A program made the translations under genes and the position numbers. From the NCBI GenBank assembly GCA_019636335.1, contig JAHBXR010000002.1, forward strand, positions 372,001 through 436,000: a DNA stretch of 64,000 nucleotides. The letters run 5' to 3'. This stretch comes from Pirellulales bacterium (GTDB lineage Bacteria; Planctomycetota; Planctomycetia; Pirellulales; JAEUIK01). Position 1 is the first letter of the stretch; each line of letters starts with the position of its first letter. The notes beneath the pieces were generated by a model that searched no databases, had not been told where the DNA came from, and was given only the letters and a program-made list of their open reading frames with translations. Shown here piece after piece: positions 9,327 through 19,244 of this stretch.

Positions 9327-9908
9327 ATGCGACATCGCAGACGAGGCCGCATTCTCGGCCGCACTCCCACTCACATGCGGGCCATGATCAAGAATCTGGC
9401 CAGCAGCCTGTTCCTGACCGAACTCGAGGACGAGGACCAGGTCGGCGCGCCGAAGGTCCGTGGCCGCGTCATCACGACGCTCGAAAAGGCCAAGGAAGTC
9501 CGTCCGCGCGTGGAAAAGTGCATCACGATCGCCCGCAAGGCGCTGCCGCAGATGGAGGCCGCCGCCCAGTTCGGCACCACGGCCGAGCGCGGTAGCAGCC
9601 AGTGGCGCGAATGGCGCAAGAGCCCGCAGTGGCGCCAGTGGGCACAGGCCATGGCGCCGGTGGTGGCCGCTCGTCGCCGGGCCCTGGTCTTGCTCGGCAA
9701 CAAGCAGGCCGTCCGCGTGTTGTTCTCGACCGTGGCGCCCCGATTCGCCGATCGACCGGGGGGCTACACCCGCATCCTGCGTCTGGCCAAGCCCCGCCTG
9801 GGCGATGCCGGCACGCGTGCGATCATCGAGTTCGTGGGCGTTCGCGATCGCACGGCTCAGAAGTCGCAGGCTCCCAGCTTCAGCGAAGAACCGGCCGGCA
9901 AGAACTAG
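9327..9908 (+). CDS. rplQ: 50S ribosomal protein L17 with lineage-specific insertions
   Basis: Large-subunit protein near the exit tunnel. MRHRRRGRILGRTPTHMRAM and the later GGYTRILRLAKPRLGDAGT identify L17. At 193 residues it is much longer than the usual 115-130. Two insertions explain this: an acidic loop at about 34-46, and a Trp/Arg-rich block at about 71-112 containing SQWREWRKSPQWRQWAQAM, before the conserved AVRVLFSTVAPRFADRPGG. A short C-terminal tail also extends it. It ends the alpha operon. Confidence 0.93.
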   Translation: MRHRRRGRILGRTPTHMRAMIKNLASSLFLTELEDEDQVGAPKVRGRVITTLEKAKEVRPRVEKCITIARKALPQMEAAAQFGTTAERGSSQWREWRKSPQWRQWAQAMAPVVAARRRALVLLGNKQAVRVLFSTVAPRFADRPGGYTRILRLAKPRLGDAGTRAIIEFVGVRDRTAQKSQAPSFSEEPAGKN

Positions 9909-9957
9909 TTCTGCCCGCTCGTTCGTAACGAGGTGTCGGCCTGGTCAGGAGGACCTC

Positions 9958-10569
9958 GTGGCGCGCACCAGTTCGACGAATGCACGCGCAACGCTCGGGC
10001 TCGACTTTACGGCCGAGGTGCGCCGTCTTTGTAGCGAGCTCGCCCGCCAGGTGGACGAGCTTGCGCATATCGATATGCGGCGCGTGGGGGTCAGTCTTTG
10101 CCGTAGCCGCGCCGAAGGGCGTTTCGGTTTGCAGGCCACGCTCACGCCGCTACGCTTCGAAGGTGGCGCACGCATCGGCCGGCGTCGCGGGCGGCACTAT
10201 CGCGTCGAGCGCTGTCTCGACGAGTCGGGCCAAGAGCTGCTCTACGTGTTGAGTCTCTACCTGCCACGCTTCTGCGAGAACCCCTGGCGGGAAAAGCTCC
10301 TGACGATCGTCCACGAAATGTGGCACATCGGCCCGGAGTTCAACGGCGATCTGCGCCGTTTTTCCGGGCGTTGTTTCGCCCACGGGCGTTCGCAGCGTTC
10401 GTTCGATGCCCAGGTCGCGCGGCTGGTCGATCGCTGGCTGGCGAGGAAGCCCGACCTCGCGCCGTTCGACTTCTTGCGGCACGACTTCGACGAGTTGTGC
10501 CGGCGCCATACCACGGTCCACGGCACGCACTATCGCCTGCCGAAGCTGATTCCGGTCGACGCCGCCTAG
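9958..10569 (+). CDS. Putative zinc metallopeptidase (HEMWH motif)
   Basis: 203-residue protein of unknown substrate. Start chosen as GTG at 9958 because a strong AGGAGG lies a few bases upstream; a longer open frame continues back into rplQ in another frame and is not credible. TIVHEMWHIGPEF holds an HExxH zinc-binding motif at residues 119-123. No signal peptide or membrane segment is seen, so a cytoplasmic location is likely. It resembles the putative metallopeptidase families annotated in many bacteria and phages. It follows rplQ by 49 bases and may be read from the alpha operon. Confidence 0.72.
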   Translation: MARTSSTNARATLGLDFTAEVRRLCSELARQVDELAHIDMRRVGVSLCRSRAEGRFGLQATLTPLRFEGGARIGRRRGRHYRVERCLDESGQELLYVLSLYLPRFCENPWREKLLTIVHEMWHIGPEFNGDLRRFSGRCFAHGRSQRSFDAQVARLVDRWLARKPDLAPFDFLRHDFDELCRRHTTVHGTHYRLPKLIPVDAA

Positions 10570-10602
10570 TCTTTTCGCGCGTGGCCACACGGTGAAAACT
10601 GC

Positions 10603-10632
10603 TTGGTAGCCTGGGGGGCACCCCCGTACAAT
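10603..10632 (+). promoter_or_regulatory. Candidate promoter upstream of the DUF1501 gene
   Basis: TTGGTA (10603-10608) and TACAAT (10627-10632) with an 18-base spacer, 42 bases before the ATG at 10675. The spacer holds a G-run facing a C-run (GGGGGGCACCCCC). Assigned on consensus similarity only. Confidence 0.4.
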
Positions 10633-10674
10633 GCGGCCACGGTTTCACGCGGCCTCTTTCCGTGGTGGGGTGCC

Positions 10675-12069
10675 ATGTTGCGGCTCGAGCACACGGGCGT
10701 GCGGCTTTGCGACGGGCTGACGCGCCGCCGCTGGCTCGAGGTCGGCGCGCTGGGCACGCTGGGCGCCGCGTGGCCCCAACTGCTGCAGGCCGCCGAGCGT
10801 GGGAACGTTTCGGCTCGGAGCAAACGTTCTCCTACCGCCAAGGCCTGCATTCAGTGCTTTTTGTGGGGTGGCCCCAGTGGGCAAGAAACGTGGGATCTCA
10901 AGCCCGCCGCGCCCGACGGCGTCCGCGGCGACTTTCGACCGATCTCCACGGCGCTTCCCAGCGTGTTCTATTGCGAGCACCTGCCGCAGATGGCGGCGCG
11001 GGCCGACCGCTATACGATCGTCCGCAGCTTCACGCACGAAGGCGTCAATCACGGGACAAGCGCCTACCACGCGCTCACCGGGCACGTGCATCGCAGTCCC
11101 GGCACGCTCCGGCATCCCGAGCCGGACGATGTGCCGAATCTCGGCGCGAGCGCCTCGCGGTACCTGGCGCATCCGGCACACTTGCCGGGGTACGTCCATC
11201 TGCCGTCGATCGTCAACGATGGCGATGGGTTGCCCGTGCCAGGGCAGGGGGCCGGTTTCCTGGGCGAGGCACACGAGCCCTTCACCGTGCTGGGAGACCT
11301 GACCGAGCCGGGCTTTCGCGTGCCGGCGCTGGCGCTCGCCAACGGAGTCTCGCGAGGTCGGCTCTCTGCCCGCGTGGGATTGCGCGACGTAATCGACGCG
11401 CAGGCCGCCTATCTCGACCGGGCTCAAGAACCTCGCACGGTGAATGCCTACTATCGCCGTGCGCTCGACCTGCTCCAGTCGCGCGACACGGAAGCCGCCT
11501 TCGATCTTGCGCGCGAACCCGCGAAGCTGCGCGAGCGCTACGGCCAGCACCATTTTGCGCAGGCACTGCTGCTGGCGCGGCGGCTTGTCGAGTCGGGCGT
11601 GCCGCTGGTGACGGTCTACTGGAACTCGCCGCGCAATACCGACGACCAGAGTTGGGACACGCACCAGGACCAACATCGCCGCTTGAGCAAGCATCTGCTG
11701 CCGGCATTCGATCGCGCGATGTCCACGCTGCTCGATGATCTCGCCGAGCGCGGCCTGCTCGACGAAACGCTCGTCACCTGGTTTGGCGAGTTTGGCCGCA
11801 CGCCCAAGATCAATCGCCTGGCGGGACGCGATCATTGGGGCTTCTGCCAGTCGATCGGGCTGGCGGGGGGCGGCATCCGTGCCGGCTACGTGCATGGCGC
11901 CAGCAATCGCGATGGTGGTCTGCCGGCGTCCGATCCCGTGCGTCCCGACGATCTTTCGGCCACCGTGCTGCACGCCCTGGGGATCGACCCCCAGCAAACC
12001 ATGCACGATTTACAGGGCCGGCCGCTCCCCCTCAGCTACGGCCGCGTGGTGGACGAGCTCCTGACCTGA
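10675..12069 (+). CDS. DUF1501 domain-containing protein, Tat-exported
   Basis: 464-residue protein of the DUF1501 (sulfatase-like fold) family, abundant in planctomycetes. I start at ATG 10675; this leaves an N-terminus with twin arginines and a hydrophobic run (LTRRRWLEVGALGTLGAAW), consistent with a Tat signal. The family blocks CIQCFLWGGPSGQETWDLKP, HLPQMAARADRYTIVRS and WFGEFGRTPKIN followed by GRDHWG are present. Unlike many relatives it is not followed by a DUF1549/DUF1553 cytochrome gene. Molecular function is not established; a periplasmic hydrolase is plausible from the fold. Confidence 0.88.
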   Translation: MLRLEHTGVRLCDGLTRRRWLEVGALGTLGAAWPQLLQAAERGNVSARSKRSPTAKACIQCFLWGGPSGQETWDLKPAAPDGVRGDFRPISTALPSVFYCEHLPQMAARADRYTIVRSFTHEGVNHGTSAYHALTGHVHRSPGTLRHPEPDDVPNLGASASRYLAHPAHLPGYVHLPSIVNDGDGLPVPGQGAGFLGEAHEPFTVLGDLTEPGFRVPALALANGVSRGRLSARVGLRDVIDAQAAYLDRAQEPRTVNAYYRRALDLLQSRDTEAAFDLAREPAKLRERYGQHHFAQALLLARRLVESGVPLVTVYWNSPRNTDDQSWDTHQDQHRRLSKHLLPAFDRAMSTLLDDLAERGLLDETLVTWFGEFGRTPKINRLAGRDHWGFCQSIGLAGGGIRAGYVHGASNRDGGLPASDPVRPDDLSATVLHALGIDPQQTMHDLQGRPLPLSYGRVVDELLT

Positions 12070-12174
12070 ACCGCCCGACCTCCTCTTTCCAGCCGCAAGT
12101 GCTAGCGGGAATTGGCTCTGGCGCAGCTTGAGCTTCGCGCCGCGGGGCCCCCACGATAATCTATCCTTTCTTCT

Positions 12175-14361
12175 ATGAAGCCCCTGCAGATCAAGCATGC
12201 GAGGCGGCATTTTACCGCTGCCCGCGACGATAACGGCGTCCCCCACATCTCGGCGCAGACGTGGCGCGATGCCCTCTATGGGTTGGGGTTTCTGCATGCG
12301 CTCGATCGCCCCACGCAGATGTTGTTTGCGCGGGCGCTGGCATATGGCCGTTCGGCCGAGCGCATTGCCGACAAGCCCGAACTGCTCGAAACCGATCGAT
12401 TCTTCCGCAAGGTTGGCCTCTACCTGCCCCTCGACCGCGAGGTGAACGCGCTCGATGACGTCACGTTCGGCCACCTCACCGCCTACTGCGAGGGGGTGAA
12501 CGACTCGTTGCGCCACTACGGTCGTTCGCTGCCGATGTGGGCCACGGGCTTTCAGCCCCAGCCGTGGACCCAGACGTCGGTCATGTTGATCGGCAACCTG
12601 CTCAATTTTGGTGGGCTCGCCGTCGGACAGCAGCAGAACGAACGGCTGTTGCTCGAGTTGATTCAAGCCGGGATCGACGACGATAAGCTCCGCGAGCTCT
12701 TTGCCCCCTCGCTCGACAACGCCGATTTCGATCTGCTACGGCAGGTGAAGATCGCCAGCCAGCTCTCGGACGAGGCACTCGAGCTGATTACCGATCTGCC
12801 GCGCCTGGCAGGCAGCAACGCCTGGGCCGTGCGGCCCGAACGCAGCGCCACGGGGCACGCCCTGTTGGCGAGCGATCCGCACTTGGAGGTGAACCGCTTG
12901 CCCGCCATCTGGTACGAGGCGGTCCTGCAGTGGGACGGTCACTACGTGATGGGGGCCACGCTCCCCGGTTGTCCCCTGTTCGGCGTGGCACGCACCGAGA
13001 ACGTCGCCTGGGGCGTGACCTATCTCAAGGGCGATACCAGCGATTACTTCATCGAAGACTGTCGCCAGGGCCCGAATGGCTGGCAGTATCGCCGCAGCGA
13101 GCAGTGGTACGATTTCCAACTGCGCGAAGAGCGAATCATTCGCAAAGGGGGCCCGACCGAAGTCATGCAAGTGCTCTCGAACGAGCAGGGCACCCTCAGT
13201 GGCGATCCCGACCAGGACGGACCGGGCTATCACCTGCTCGTCTCCTGGACCGGTGACCACGAAGGGGTCGGCCGTTCGATACACACCTGGTTGGGGCTGA
13301 TCGAATGCCGCACGACGCTCGAGGCGATGGATCTCGTCCGCGAATGCCCGCAGCCGACCTTGAACTGGATCTTTGCCGACCGCGAGGGACACGTCGGCCA
13401 GCAGGCCAGCGGCTGGTTTCCCGAGCGGCGGAGCGGCAATTCGGGTCTGTTGCCGGTGCCGGCCTGGGATCCGGCCAACCACTGGAAAGGTTGGATTCCC
13501 AGTCGCCACTTGCCACGCCTTTACGATCCCCCCGAGGGCTTCGTCGCGACTGCCAACGAAGACATCAGCCCTGGCTCGGGGCTGCAACTGGTGACGTTGC
13601 CGGTTCCCAATTATCGCAAACGCCGCATCGACGAGCGGCTGCACGAACTGCCGCATGCGACCGTCGTCGATATGCAGCAACTGCAGTACGACGTCGTCAG
13701 CCTGCAGGCCCGCGATCTGTTGGCGATCTTCCTGCCCCATCTGCCCGAGGGGGACGTGCGCAAGCGACTGGCGGCCTGGGATTGCAGCTATACGCCCGAG
13801 AGTCTCGAGGCGACGCTCTTCTCGCGGCTGTATCGCAACGTGCTGCTCGAGATTTTTGGCCACGACAGCGGCATCGGCTGGCGACGCATGCTGTATCTCA
13901 GCTCGCGCGTCGGCTATTCGTCGATGGTCATTACCTGCCTCGATCGGCTGTTGGCCCAGGAAGAATCGCTCTGGTGGCAGGGGCGCGACAAGGCGGAATT
14001 GATCCGTCTCGCCGCGCTCAAGCTGCAGGGCGAGAAAGACCAACCCTGGTCGGTGACGAATGCCTTCCGCTTTTCGAATCGCTTCTTCGGCGGCCAGTTC
14101 GTCGGTTGGGCGCTGGGGTTCAGCACGGGCGATCTCCCCATGCCCGGCTGTCACGCCACGCCCTTTCAGGGGCACTTGTTGCGGGTGGCTAAACGCGAGA
14201 CGACCTTCGCACCGTCGTACCATTTCGTGACCGACTTCGGCACCGATCGCATCGAGACGAATCTGCCGGGCGGCCCCAGCGAAAGCCGCTTCTCGGGCTG
14301 GTACACGAGCGATATTCCCCGCTGGTGCCGCGGCGAGTACAAAACCGTCGCGCTCGACTAG
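12175..14361 (+). CDS. Penicillin acylase family protein (Ntn hydrolase)
   Basis: 728-residue member of the penicillin/acyl-homoserine-lactone acylase family, enzymes that hydrolyse amide bonds and mature by autocleavage. The N-terminal DDNGVPHISAQTWRDALYGLG and the nucleophile region GSNAWAV, with candidate catalytic Ser214 after Gly213, are clear. NEDISP further on resembles the conserved Asn region. No signal peptide is visible (MKPLQIKHARRHF), which is unusual because classical members are periplasmic. Substrate cannot be inferred. Neighbours give no obvious pathway. Confidence 0.85.
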   Translation: MKPLQIKHARRHFTAARDDNGVPHISAQTWRDALYGLGFLHALDRPTQMLFARALAYGRSAERIADKPELLETDRFFRKVGLYLPLDREVNALDDVTFGHLTAYCEGVNDSLRHYGRSLPMWATGFQPQPWTQTSVMLIGNLLNFGGLAVGQQQNERLLLELIQAGIDDDKLRELFAPSLDNADFDLLRQVKIASQLSDEALELITDLPRLAGSNAWAVRPERSATGHALLASDPHLEVNRLPAIWYEAVLQWDGHYVMGATLPGCPLFGVARTENVAWGVTYLKGDTSDYFIEDCRQGPNGWQYRRSEQWYDFQLREERIIRKGGPTEVMQVLSNEQGTLSGDPDQDGPGYHLLVSWTGDHEGVGRSIHTWLGLIECRTTLEAMDLVRECPQPTLNWIFADREGHVGQQASGWFPERRSGNSGLLPVPAWDPANHWKGWIPSRHLPRLYDPPEGFVATANEDISPGSGLQLVTLPVPNYRKRRIDERLHELPHATVVDMQQLQYDVVSLQARDLLAIFLPHLPEGDVRKRLAAWDCSYTPESLEATLFSRLYRNVLLEIFGHDSGIGWRRMLYLSSRVGYSSMVITCLDRLLAQEESLWWQGRDKAELIRLAALKLQGEKDQPWSVTNAFRFSNRFFGGQFVGWALGFSTGDLPMPGCHATPFQGHLLRVAKRETTFAPSYHFVTDFGTDRIETNLPGGPSESRFSGWYTSDIPRWCRGEYKTVALD

Positions 14362-14586
14362 CCGGTCGACGATACTTCCCACCTCTGGTGCGTCAGATTG
14401 CGCCGGCCGTAGCGGCCTTGCCGTCTCCGTGCCACGAGCGCGGGGTGCAGGAATCTTGCCGCAGTTCCTGCCGCGCACCACCGGAACTCCCTGCGCGAGC
14501 TAGGCTTGAGATATCGTGCGGGGCGAGCTTCGACGCCGATTGGGCGCGACGCCGCGCACGATGGCGTTCCCCCTGCGCGCACTTCC

Positions 14587-16263
14587 ATGAGTTACGATCC
14601 CGCCCGGGCGATCGACCGCCTCGTCGACGAGATGGTCTCGCTCTACTCCCTGCCGTCCGTGGTGGTCGAAGTGCTCGACCTCACGAACAATCCGCGCATC
14701 GACATCCCGGCCCTCAAGAACTGCATCGAGACCGATCCGGCACTCACGAGCAAGATTCTGCGAGTCGTGAACAGCTCGCTGTTCGGGCTGTCGAAGGAAG
14801 TCTCCGATCTGAACCAGGCGCTGGCGCTGCTGGGGGTCAAACCGCTCAAGCTGCTCGTACTGGGCTTCAGTCTGCCCGACGGGCTCTTTGCCGAGCTTGC
14901 CGGCGAGGTCTTGCACGCCTACTGGGAGCACACGCTCACCAAGGCCGTCGCCGCGCGCGAGATTGCCGAGACCTTCATCCACGCTCCCCCCGACGAGGCG
15001 TTCATTGCCGGGCTGCTGCAGGATCTGGGCTCGCTCGTGCTGATGCAAAGCGTGGGCGACCCGTACATTCGCTTTGCCCGCGTGGCCGCCGGCGAGCGGC
15101 ACAGCCTGCTCGATCTCGAGCAGCAGACGATGGGCTTCAACCACACCGAGCTGACGGCGCGGCTGCTCGATCGTTGGGGGCTCCCCGCGCAGTTCTCCGA
15201 GGCGGTCGCCGTGTGCGCGCATGCCGACGACGCGCTCGAAGATCAACTCCGCACGGGCAAGCTCGCGCAGGTGCTGCACTTGGCCGAGTTGTTGGCCGAG
15301 CTGCTGGCCGGTCATCAGGAGTTTGCCTGGCCGGCGCTGCTCTACTTCGGCCAGCAGTATCGCGGCATCACCGAGGCTCAATGGGACCAGTTGATCGGCG
15401 CCTTGCGTCCGAAAGTCGAGCAACTGGCCGAGGTGCTATCGCTCGAGTTGCCGATCGGTCTGAGCTACGACGACATCTTGCGCTCGGCGCACACGCGTTT
15501 GATCGACGCCGCGACCGACGCCGCCGGCGAGTTGATGAAGCTTGCCGCGCGCGGTCCTGGCGTGGCCGATCCGGCCACGGTCGAGCAGATGCGCGTCGTC
15601 TCGGCCGCCGTGGCGGCGATCGCCCGGCGCGCCAGTGAAGTCGAGGTAGCTCCCCCCGTGCGAGCCGCGATGCCGGTCGCCTCTTATGCCGCGGTGACCA
15701 GCCACGTCGGTGGGGGGGGACAATACTCGGGCAGCAGCCAGTCTGCGGGCAGTGTGGGGCTGTCCGATCCGCCGACGCTAGCCACGAACGACGATCCGGC
15801 CTTGTGGGGCTGGTTGCGGGCGGGCGTCACCGCGGCACGTCAGGCACGCCAACCCCTCAGTCTGCTCCTGGTCGAGATCGACCAGTACAGCGAGCTCGTG
15901 TTTCAGCACGGATTGACCGGTGCGAAACAGCTCGTCGATCGCGTCCACAAGGTGTGCGCGCGGATCGACCATCCGCTCGCCAACTCGCTGCAGATTCGCG
16001 AAGCGCGGTTCGCCATCGTGCTCCTCGATTGCGATCGGCGCGAGGCGGCTCGGCTGGGGCGCGAGGTGGCGCGTACCGTGCAGAGCCTGGCGCCGGCAGG
16101 AGTCGGCGAGGACTCGCCCGACGTCACCGTCAGCGTGGGCGCGGCGACGGTTTCGCTACCACCCAGGAACTTTCAACCGCAGTCGCTGGTCGACGCCGCC
16201 GACCGTTGTCTCTACGGGGCCCGCACTTCCGGGGGAGACAGCGTCAAGAGCATCGAGATCTAG
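14587..16263 (+). CDS. HDOD domain protein with degenerate GGDEF domain
   Basis: 558-residue signalling protein. ATG 14587 (MSYDPARAIDRLVDEMVSLY) is chosen over an upstream frame of low-quality sequence. Residues about 10-280 form an HDOD domain (LPSVVVEVLDLTNNPRIDIP, then KILRVVNSSLFGL). After a Gly/Ser-rich linker, the C-terminal ~160 residues resemble a GGDEF fold (LSLLLVEIDQYSELVFQHG). The catalytic motif is replaced by an REARFAIVLLD strand, so diguanylate cyclase activity is unlikely. Probably a regulatory or scaffold protein. Confidence 0.8.
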   Translation: MSYDPARAIDRLVDEMVSLYSLPSVVVEVLDLTNNPRIDIPALKNCIETDPALTSKILRVVNSSLFGLSKEVSDLNQALALLGVKPLKLLVLGFSLPDGLFAELAGEVLHAYWEHTLTKAVAAREIAETFIHAPPDEAFIAGLLQDLGSLVLMQSVGDPYIRFARVAAGERHSLLDLEQQTMGFNHTELTARLLDRWGLPAQFSEAVAVCAHADDALEDQLRTGKLAQVLHLAELLAELLAGHQEFAWPALLYFGQQYRGITEAQWDQLIGALRPKVEQLAEVLSLELPIGLSYDDILRSAHTRLIDAATDAAGELMKLAARGPGVADPATVEQMRVVSAAVAAIARRASEVEVAPPVRAAMPVASYAAVTSHVGGGGQYSGSSQSAGSVGLSDPPTLATNDDPALWGWLRAGVTAARQARQPLSLLLVEIDQYSELVFQHGLTGAKQLVDRVHKVCARIDHPLANSLQIREARFAIVLLDCDRREAARLGREVARTVQSLAPAGVGEDSPDVTVSVGAATVSLPPRNFQPQSLVDAADRCLYGARTSGGDSVKSIEI

Positions 16264-16443
16264 CCGGTCGAAGCGCAAGCTCCCAGCAGAATTCGTCTAC
16301 GGCCGAGCGGCCATTAGGCGTGGTCGAGCCGTAGAACGATTTGGTATCCTGGCAGGTGAAGAATCTGTCCTGCCAACTCCGGAACGGTTCCGCACGCTGC
16401 CCCTTGGTTTGTCCTGCCGTCGCATAGGTCCCCTCGGTCGTTG

Positions 16444-17430
16444 ATGTCGCACGAACCTGTTCCAGCACCGCACGGCGACGACCCTTATGCGACCGGTCTG
16501 CCGGTATTGGCTGAAATCCCGGGGGTCGAATCGGCCCCCAGTGCCGTGGTCGAGCCCACCGGCTTTCGACTAGACCGCGTGCTGCTGCCCCTGGCCCTGT
16601 TCCTGGCTACCTGCTATTCGACCTATATCGCCGGCGCCAGTGGAAGCTTGTCGTTTGCCGGCCGCGCCTTTGGGCTGGGAACGCAAGTCGGGCGGGTGAT
16701 CGACGGCCTGATCTACATGGCGGCCGTGATGGGCATCTTGTTCGCCCACGAGATGGGGCATTTCCTACAGGCACTGCGGTACCGCGTGCCGGCCAGCCTC
16801 CCCTTCTTTATCCCCATGCCCTTTTCGCCCATTGGGACGATGGGGGCCGTCATTAGCATGCACGGCTCGCGCGCCGATCGGAAGCAGCTCTTCGACATTG
16901 GACTCTCGGGGCCACTGGCCGGACTCCTGGTGGCGATTCCCATCACGATGGTGGGTGTCTGGATCGCGGCCCACACGATCATCCATCCCAATCGACCGTC
17001 TGATTTCGCCGATCCCTTGATCTTTCAAGCGCTCATCAAACTCTTGCGCCCGGAACTGCCCGCGAACAGTGAATTGTACATGAACCCGCTCTTGATGGCG
17101 GGCTGGGTCGGCATGCTGATTACCGGGCTGAATATGCTACCGGTCAGTCAGCTCGACGGCGGGCACGTGATCTATGCGTTGTTCGGCCCGGCGAGCCGCT
17201 GGATTGCCCGTGGGTTCCTCTTGTTCTCGGGCGCGTACATCGTCATCAGCGGCAACTTCACCTGGACGCTGATGTTCGTCCTGGTGACGCTGATCGGCTG
17301 CGATCACCCGCCGACGGCGAACGATCGCGTAAAGCTCGGTCCGCTGCGCTGGTCGATCGGACTGTTGTCGAGCATCTCGATTCCCATTCTGTGCTTCATG
17401 CCGAATCCCTTCCCGGCGCTGATGCCGTAG
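16444..17430 (+). CDS. Site-2 protease-like membrane metallopeptidase (M50)
   Basis: 328-residue intramembrane protease. Start at ATG 16444. The zinc motif HEMGH is at residues 102-106 (LFAHEMGHFLQAL), and the third ligand lies in MLPVSQLDGGHV. About six hydrophobic segments follow a polar 45-residue N-terminus. PFFIPMPFSPIGTMGAVISM is typical of the soluble-domain-free group of M50 proteins. It could act in membrane stress signalling or protein turnover. It stands alone between the HDOD gene and the convergent sigma factor gene. Confidence 0.85.
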   Translation: MSHEPVPAPHGDDPYATGLPVLAEIPGVESAPSAVVEPTGFRLDRVLLPLALFLATCYSTYIAGASGSLSFAGRAFGLGTQVGRVIDGLIYMAAVMGILFAHEMGHFLQALRYRVPASLPFFIPMPFSPIGTMGAVISMHGSRADRKQLFDIGLSGPLAGLLVAIPITMVGVWIAAHTIIHPNRPSDFADPLIFQALIKLLRPELPANSELYMNPLLMAGWVGMLITGLNMLPVSQLDGGHVIYALFGPASRWIARGFLLFSGAYIVISGNFTWTLMFVLVTLIGCDHPPTANDRVKLGPLRWSIGLLSSISIPILCFMPNPFPALMP

Positions 17431-17466
17431 AGCGCCCCGATGGTGTCGTTCTCGCCCACCCATCCC

Positions 17467-17553
17467 GTGGCACCGGCTGCCAGCCGGTGAGGTGGGGAAT
17501 TGAACACAGAATGCAATTGAACACAGAATGCACAGGCCGGCGACCTGTGCCAC
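17467..17553. repeat. Paired REP-like palindromes flanking a 17-bp tandem repeat
   Basis: GTGGCACCGGCTGCCAGCCG with GTG (17467-17489) is a palindromic unit. A related unit in opposite orientation, CACAGG...CCTGTGCCAC, ends at 17553. Between them AATTGAACACAGAATGC occurs twice head to tail (17498-17514 and 17515-17531) without mismatch. The arrangement resembles paired REP/BIME elements. It lies between the convergent M50 protease and sigma factor genes. Confidence 0.75.
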
Positions 17554-17591
17554 TTTGTTTACTGGTATCGCGCGAGAAGCTTGTCTGGCGC

Positions 17592-17637
17592 AAAAACACA
17601 GCGAGCCGGCTTCCTGGTTGGGATCGCCGGCTCGCTG
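17592..17637 (-). terminator. Rho-independent terminator of the sigma factor gene
   Basis: Perfect 12-bp stem CAGCGAGCCGGC (17599-17610) / GCCGGCTCGCTG (17626-17637) with a 15-base loop. Read on the minus strand it is followed by TGTTTTTG. It starts about 30 bases after the sigma factor stop codon. Confidence 0.85.
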
Positions 17638-17666
17638 CGTCAAACTTCGAGCTTCATCGGGTTCGC

Positions 17667-19244
17667 TTAGTCGAGGAAGCCTGCCAATTCCTGGCTGCGG
17701 CTGGGTTGCTGCAGCTTGCGGACGGCCTTGGCCTCGATCTGGCGAATACGCTCGCGGGTCACCTTGAAGATGTGTCCCACTTCTTCGAGCGTATAGCTGT
17801 AACCATCCCCCAGGCCATAGCGGAGCTTGATGATCTCGCGCTCGCGGTAGCTGAGGGTCTTGAGCACCTTGTTGATCCGGCCACGCAACATCTCTTGCGC
17901 GGCGCCGGTGGCGGGGCTTTCGGCCGCACCGTCCGGCAACAGATCGCCGAAGTGGCTGTCTTCGCTATTGCCGACCGGCCGGTCGAGGCTGATCGGGTAG
18001 CGGCTCATGGCCAGCACCCGGCGCGTCTCGTCGATGGCCGTGCCCGCGGCGCGAGCGGTCTCTTCGATCGTCGGCTCGCGGCCGAGCTCTTGCAGCAGCT
18101 TGCGCGAAACGTTCCGCACCTTCGACATGGTCTCGACCATGTGGACCGGGATACGGATCGTGCGGCTCTGATCGGCCACGGCACGGGTGATCGCCTGGCG
18201 AATCCACCACGTGGCATAGGTACAGAACTTGAAGCCGCGGCGATACTCGAACTTGTCGACGGCACGCATCAGGCCGGCGTTCCCTTCCTGAATCAGATCG
18301 AGGAAGCTGAGGCCGCGATTGCGATACTTCTTGGCGATCGACACGACCAGGCGGAGGTTGCCTTCGGACAGGCCCCGCTTCGCCTTCTGATACTTGCAGT
18401 AGATCTCCTTCAGCTTGCGCACGCGATTTCGCAGGCTGGTGGGGGTCTCTTGCGTGACGCGGAGCAGGTTGCGGAACTCGGCCACCAGCGGTTCGCGCTC
18501 GGCGGCGGGGCCACGCAGCTTGCGGTGATCGTCGATCCGGGCCTTGAGGTGGTCGATGCGGCGGCTGAAGTCATCGAGCGTCTTGATCATCGGCTCGATG
18601 CGCTGGGTGCGCAGACCGAGCTCTTCGACCAGGCGCACCGCGCGGCTGCGGCGACGCCCCAGGCGACGCCAGGCGGCGCGACGCTCGGCCATGCGATACG
18701 ACTTGCTCGTGGCGATGCGGTAGTCGCGGCGATTCCGCTTGAGCAACGTCTCGAGCGTCTTCAAGTTGTGGGGAAAGCGACCCAGAATCTGGTCCTTCTC
18801 CAACCGATCGGTCACCGAGACCTGCACCGTGCGATCGAAGGGCAGGTCGCCACTGAACACGCGGCGCAGCACCTTCACGGCGGCCTGGATCACGTAGTCG
18901 CACTCGAGCAGCATACGGCGAAAACGACGCCGCGTGATCTCGATCTCTTTGGCCAGCGAAATCTCTTCCTGACGCGTGAGGAGCGGAATCTCGCCCATCT
19001 GGGTCAGGTACATGCGCACCGGGTCATCGGACCACGATTCACTGTCTTCGAACTCGGCCGCCAACGGGCCTTCTTCGCCATTGCGGTCCGAGTCGCCATC
19101 GAGGTCAACACGTACCGCAAGGTCGAGGTCATCCGCATCCTCGTCGGCTTCGGTCAGGTCATCGCTCTTGGCAACAACATCTTCCGAATCGTCGGCGTGG
19201 GGCGTGCGTTCGTCTTCCAGGTCGTCCAACAGGGCGTCGTACAA
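17667..19244 (-). CDS. rpoD: Primary RNA polymerase sigma factor (RpoD/SigA)
   Basis: 525-residue sigma-70. A very acidic N-terminus (about 1-70) takes the place of region 1.1. Region 1.2 is [21 protein letters not shown] long basic non-conserved region follows (about 115-270). Region 2 contains [17 protein letters not shown] and [16 protein letters not shown], and region 4 ends with the helix-turn-helix [17 protein letters not shown]. These place it in the housekeeping group. The minus-strand terminator at 17592-17637 follows it. Upstream is about 700 bases of non-coding DNA. Confidence 0.95.
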   Translation of the reverse strand: MYDALLDDLEDERTPHADDSEDVVAKSDDLTEADEDADDLDLAVRVDLDGDSDRNGEEGPLAAEFEDSESWSDDPVRMYLTQMGEIPLLTRQEEISLAKEIEITRRRFRRMLLECDYVIQAAVKVLRRVFSGDLPFDRTVQVSVTDRLEKDQILGRFPHNLKTLETLLKRNRRDYRIATSKSYRMAERRAAWRRLGRRRSRAVRLVEELGLRTQRIEPMIKTLDDFSRRIDHLKARIDDHRKLRGPAAEREPLVAEFRNLLRVTQETPTSLRNRVRKLKEIYCKYQKAKRGLSEGNLRLVVSIAKKYRNRGLSFLDLIQEGNAGLMRAVDKFEYRRGFKFCTYATWWIRQAITRAVADQSRTIRIPVHMVETMSKVRNVSRKLLQELGREPTIEETARAAGTAIDETRRVLAMSRYPISLDRPVGNSEDSHFGDLLPDGAAESPATGAAQEMLRGRINKVLKTLSYREREIIKLRYGLGDGYSYTLEEVGHIFKVTRERIRQIEAKAVRKLQQPSRSQELAGFLD

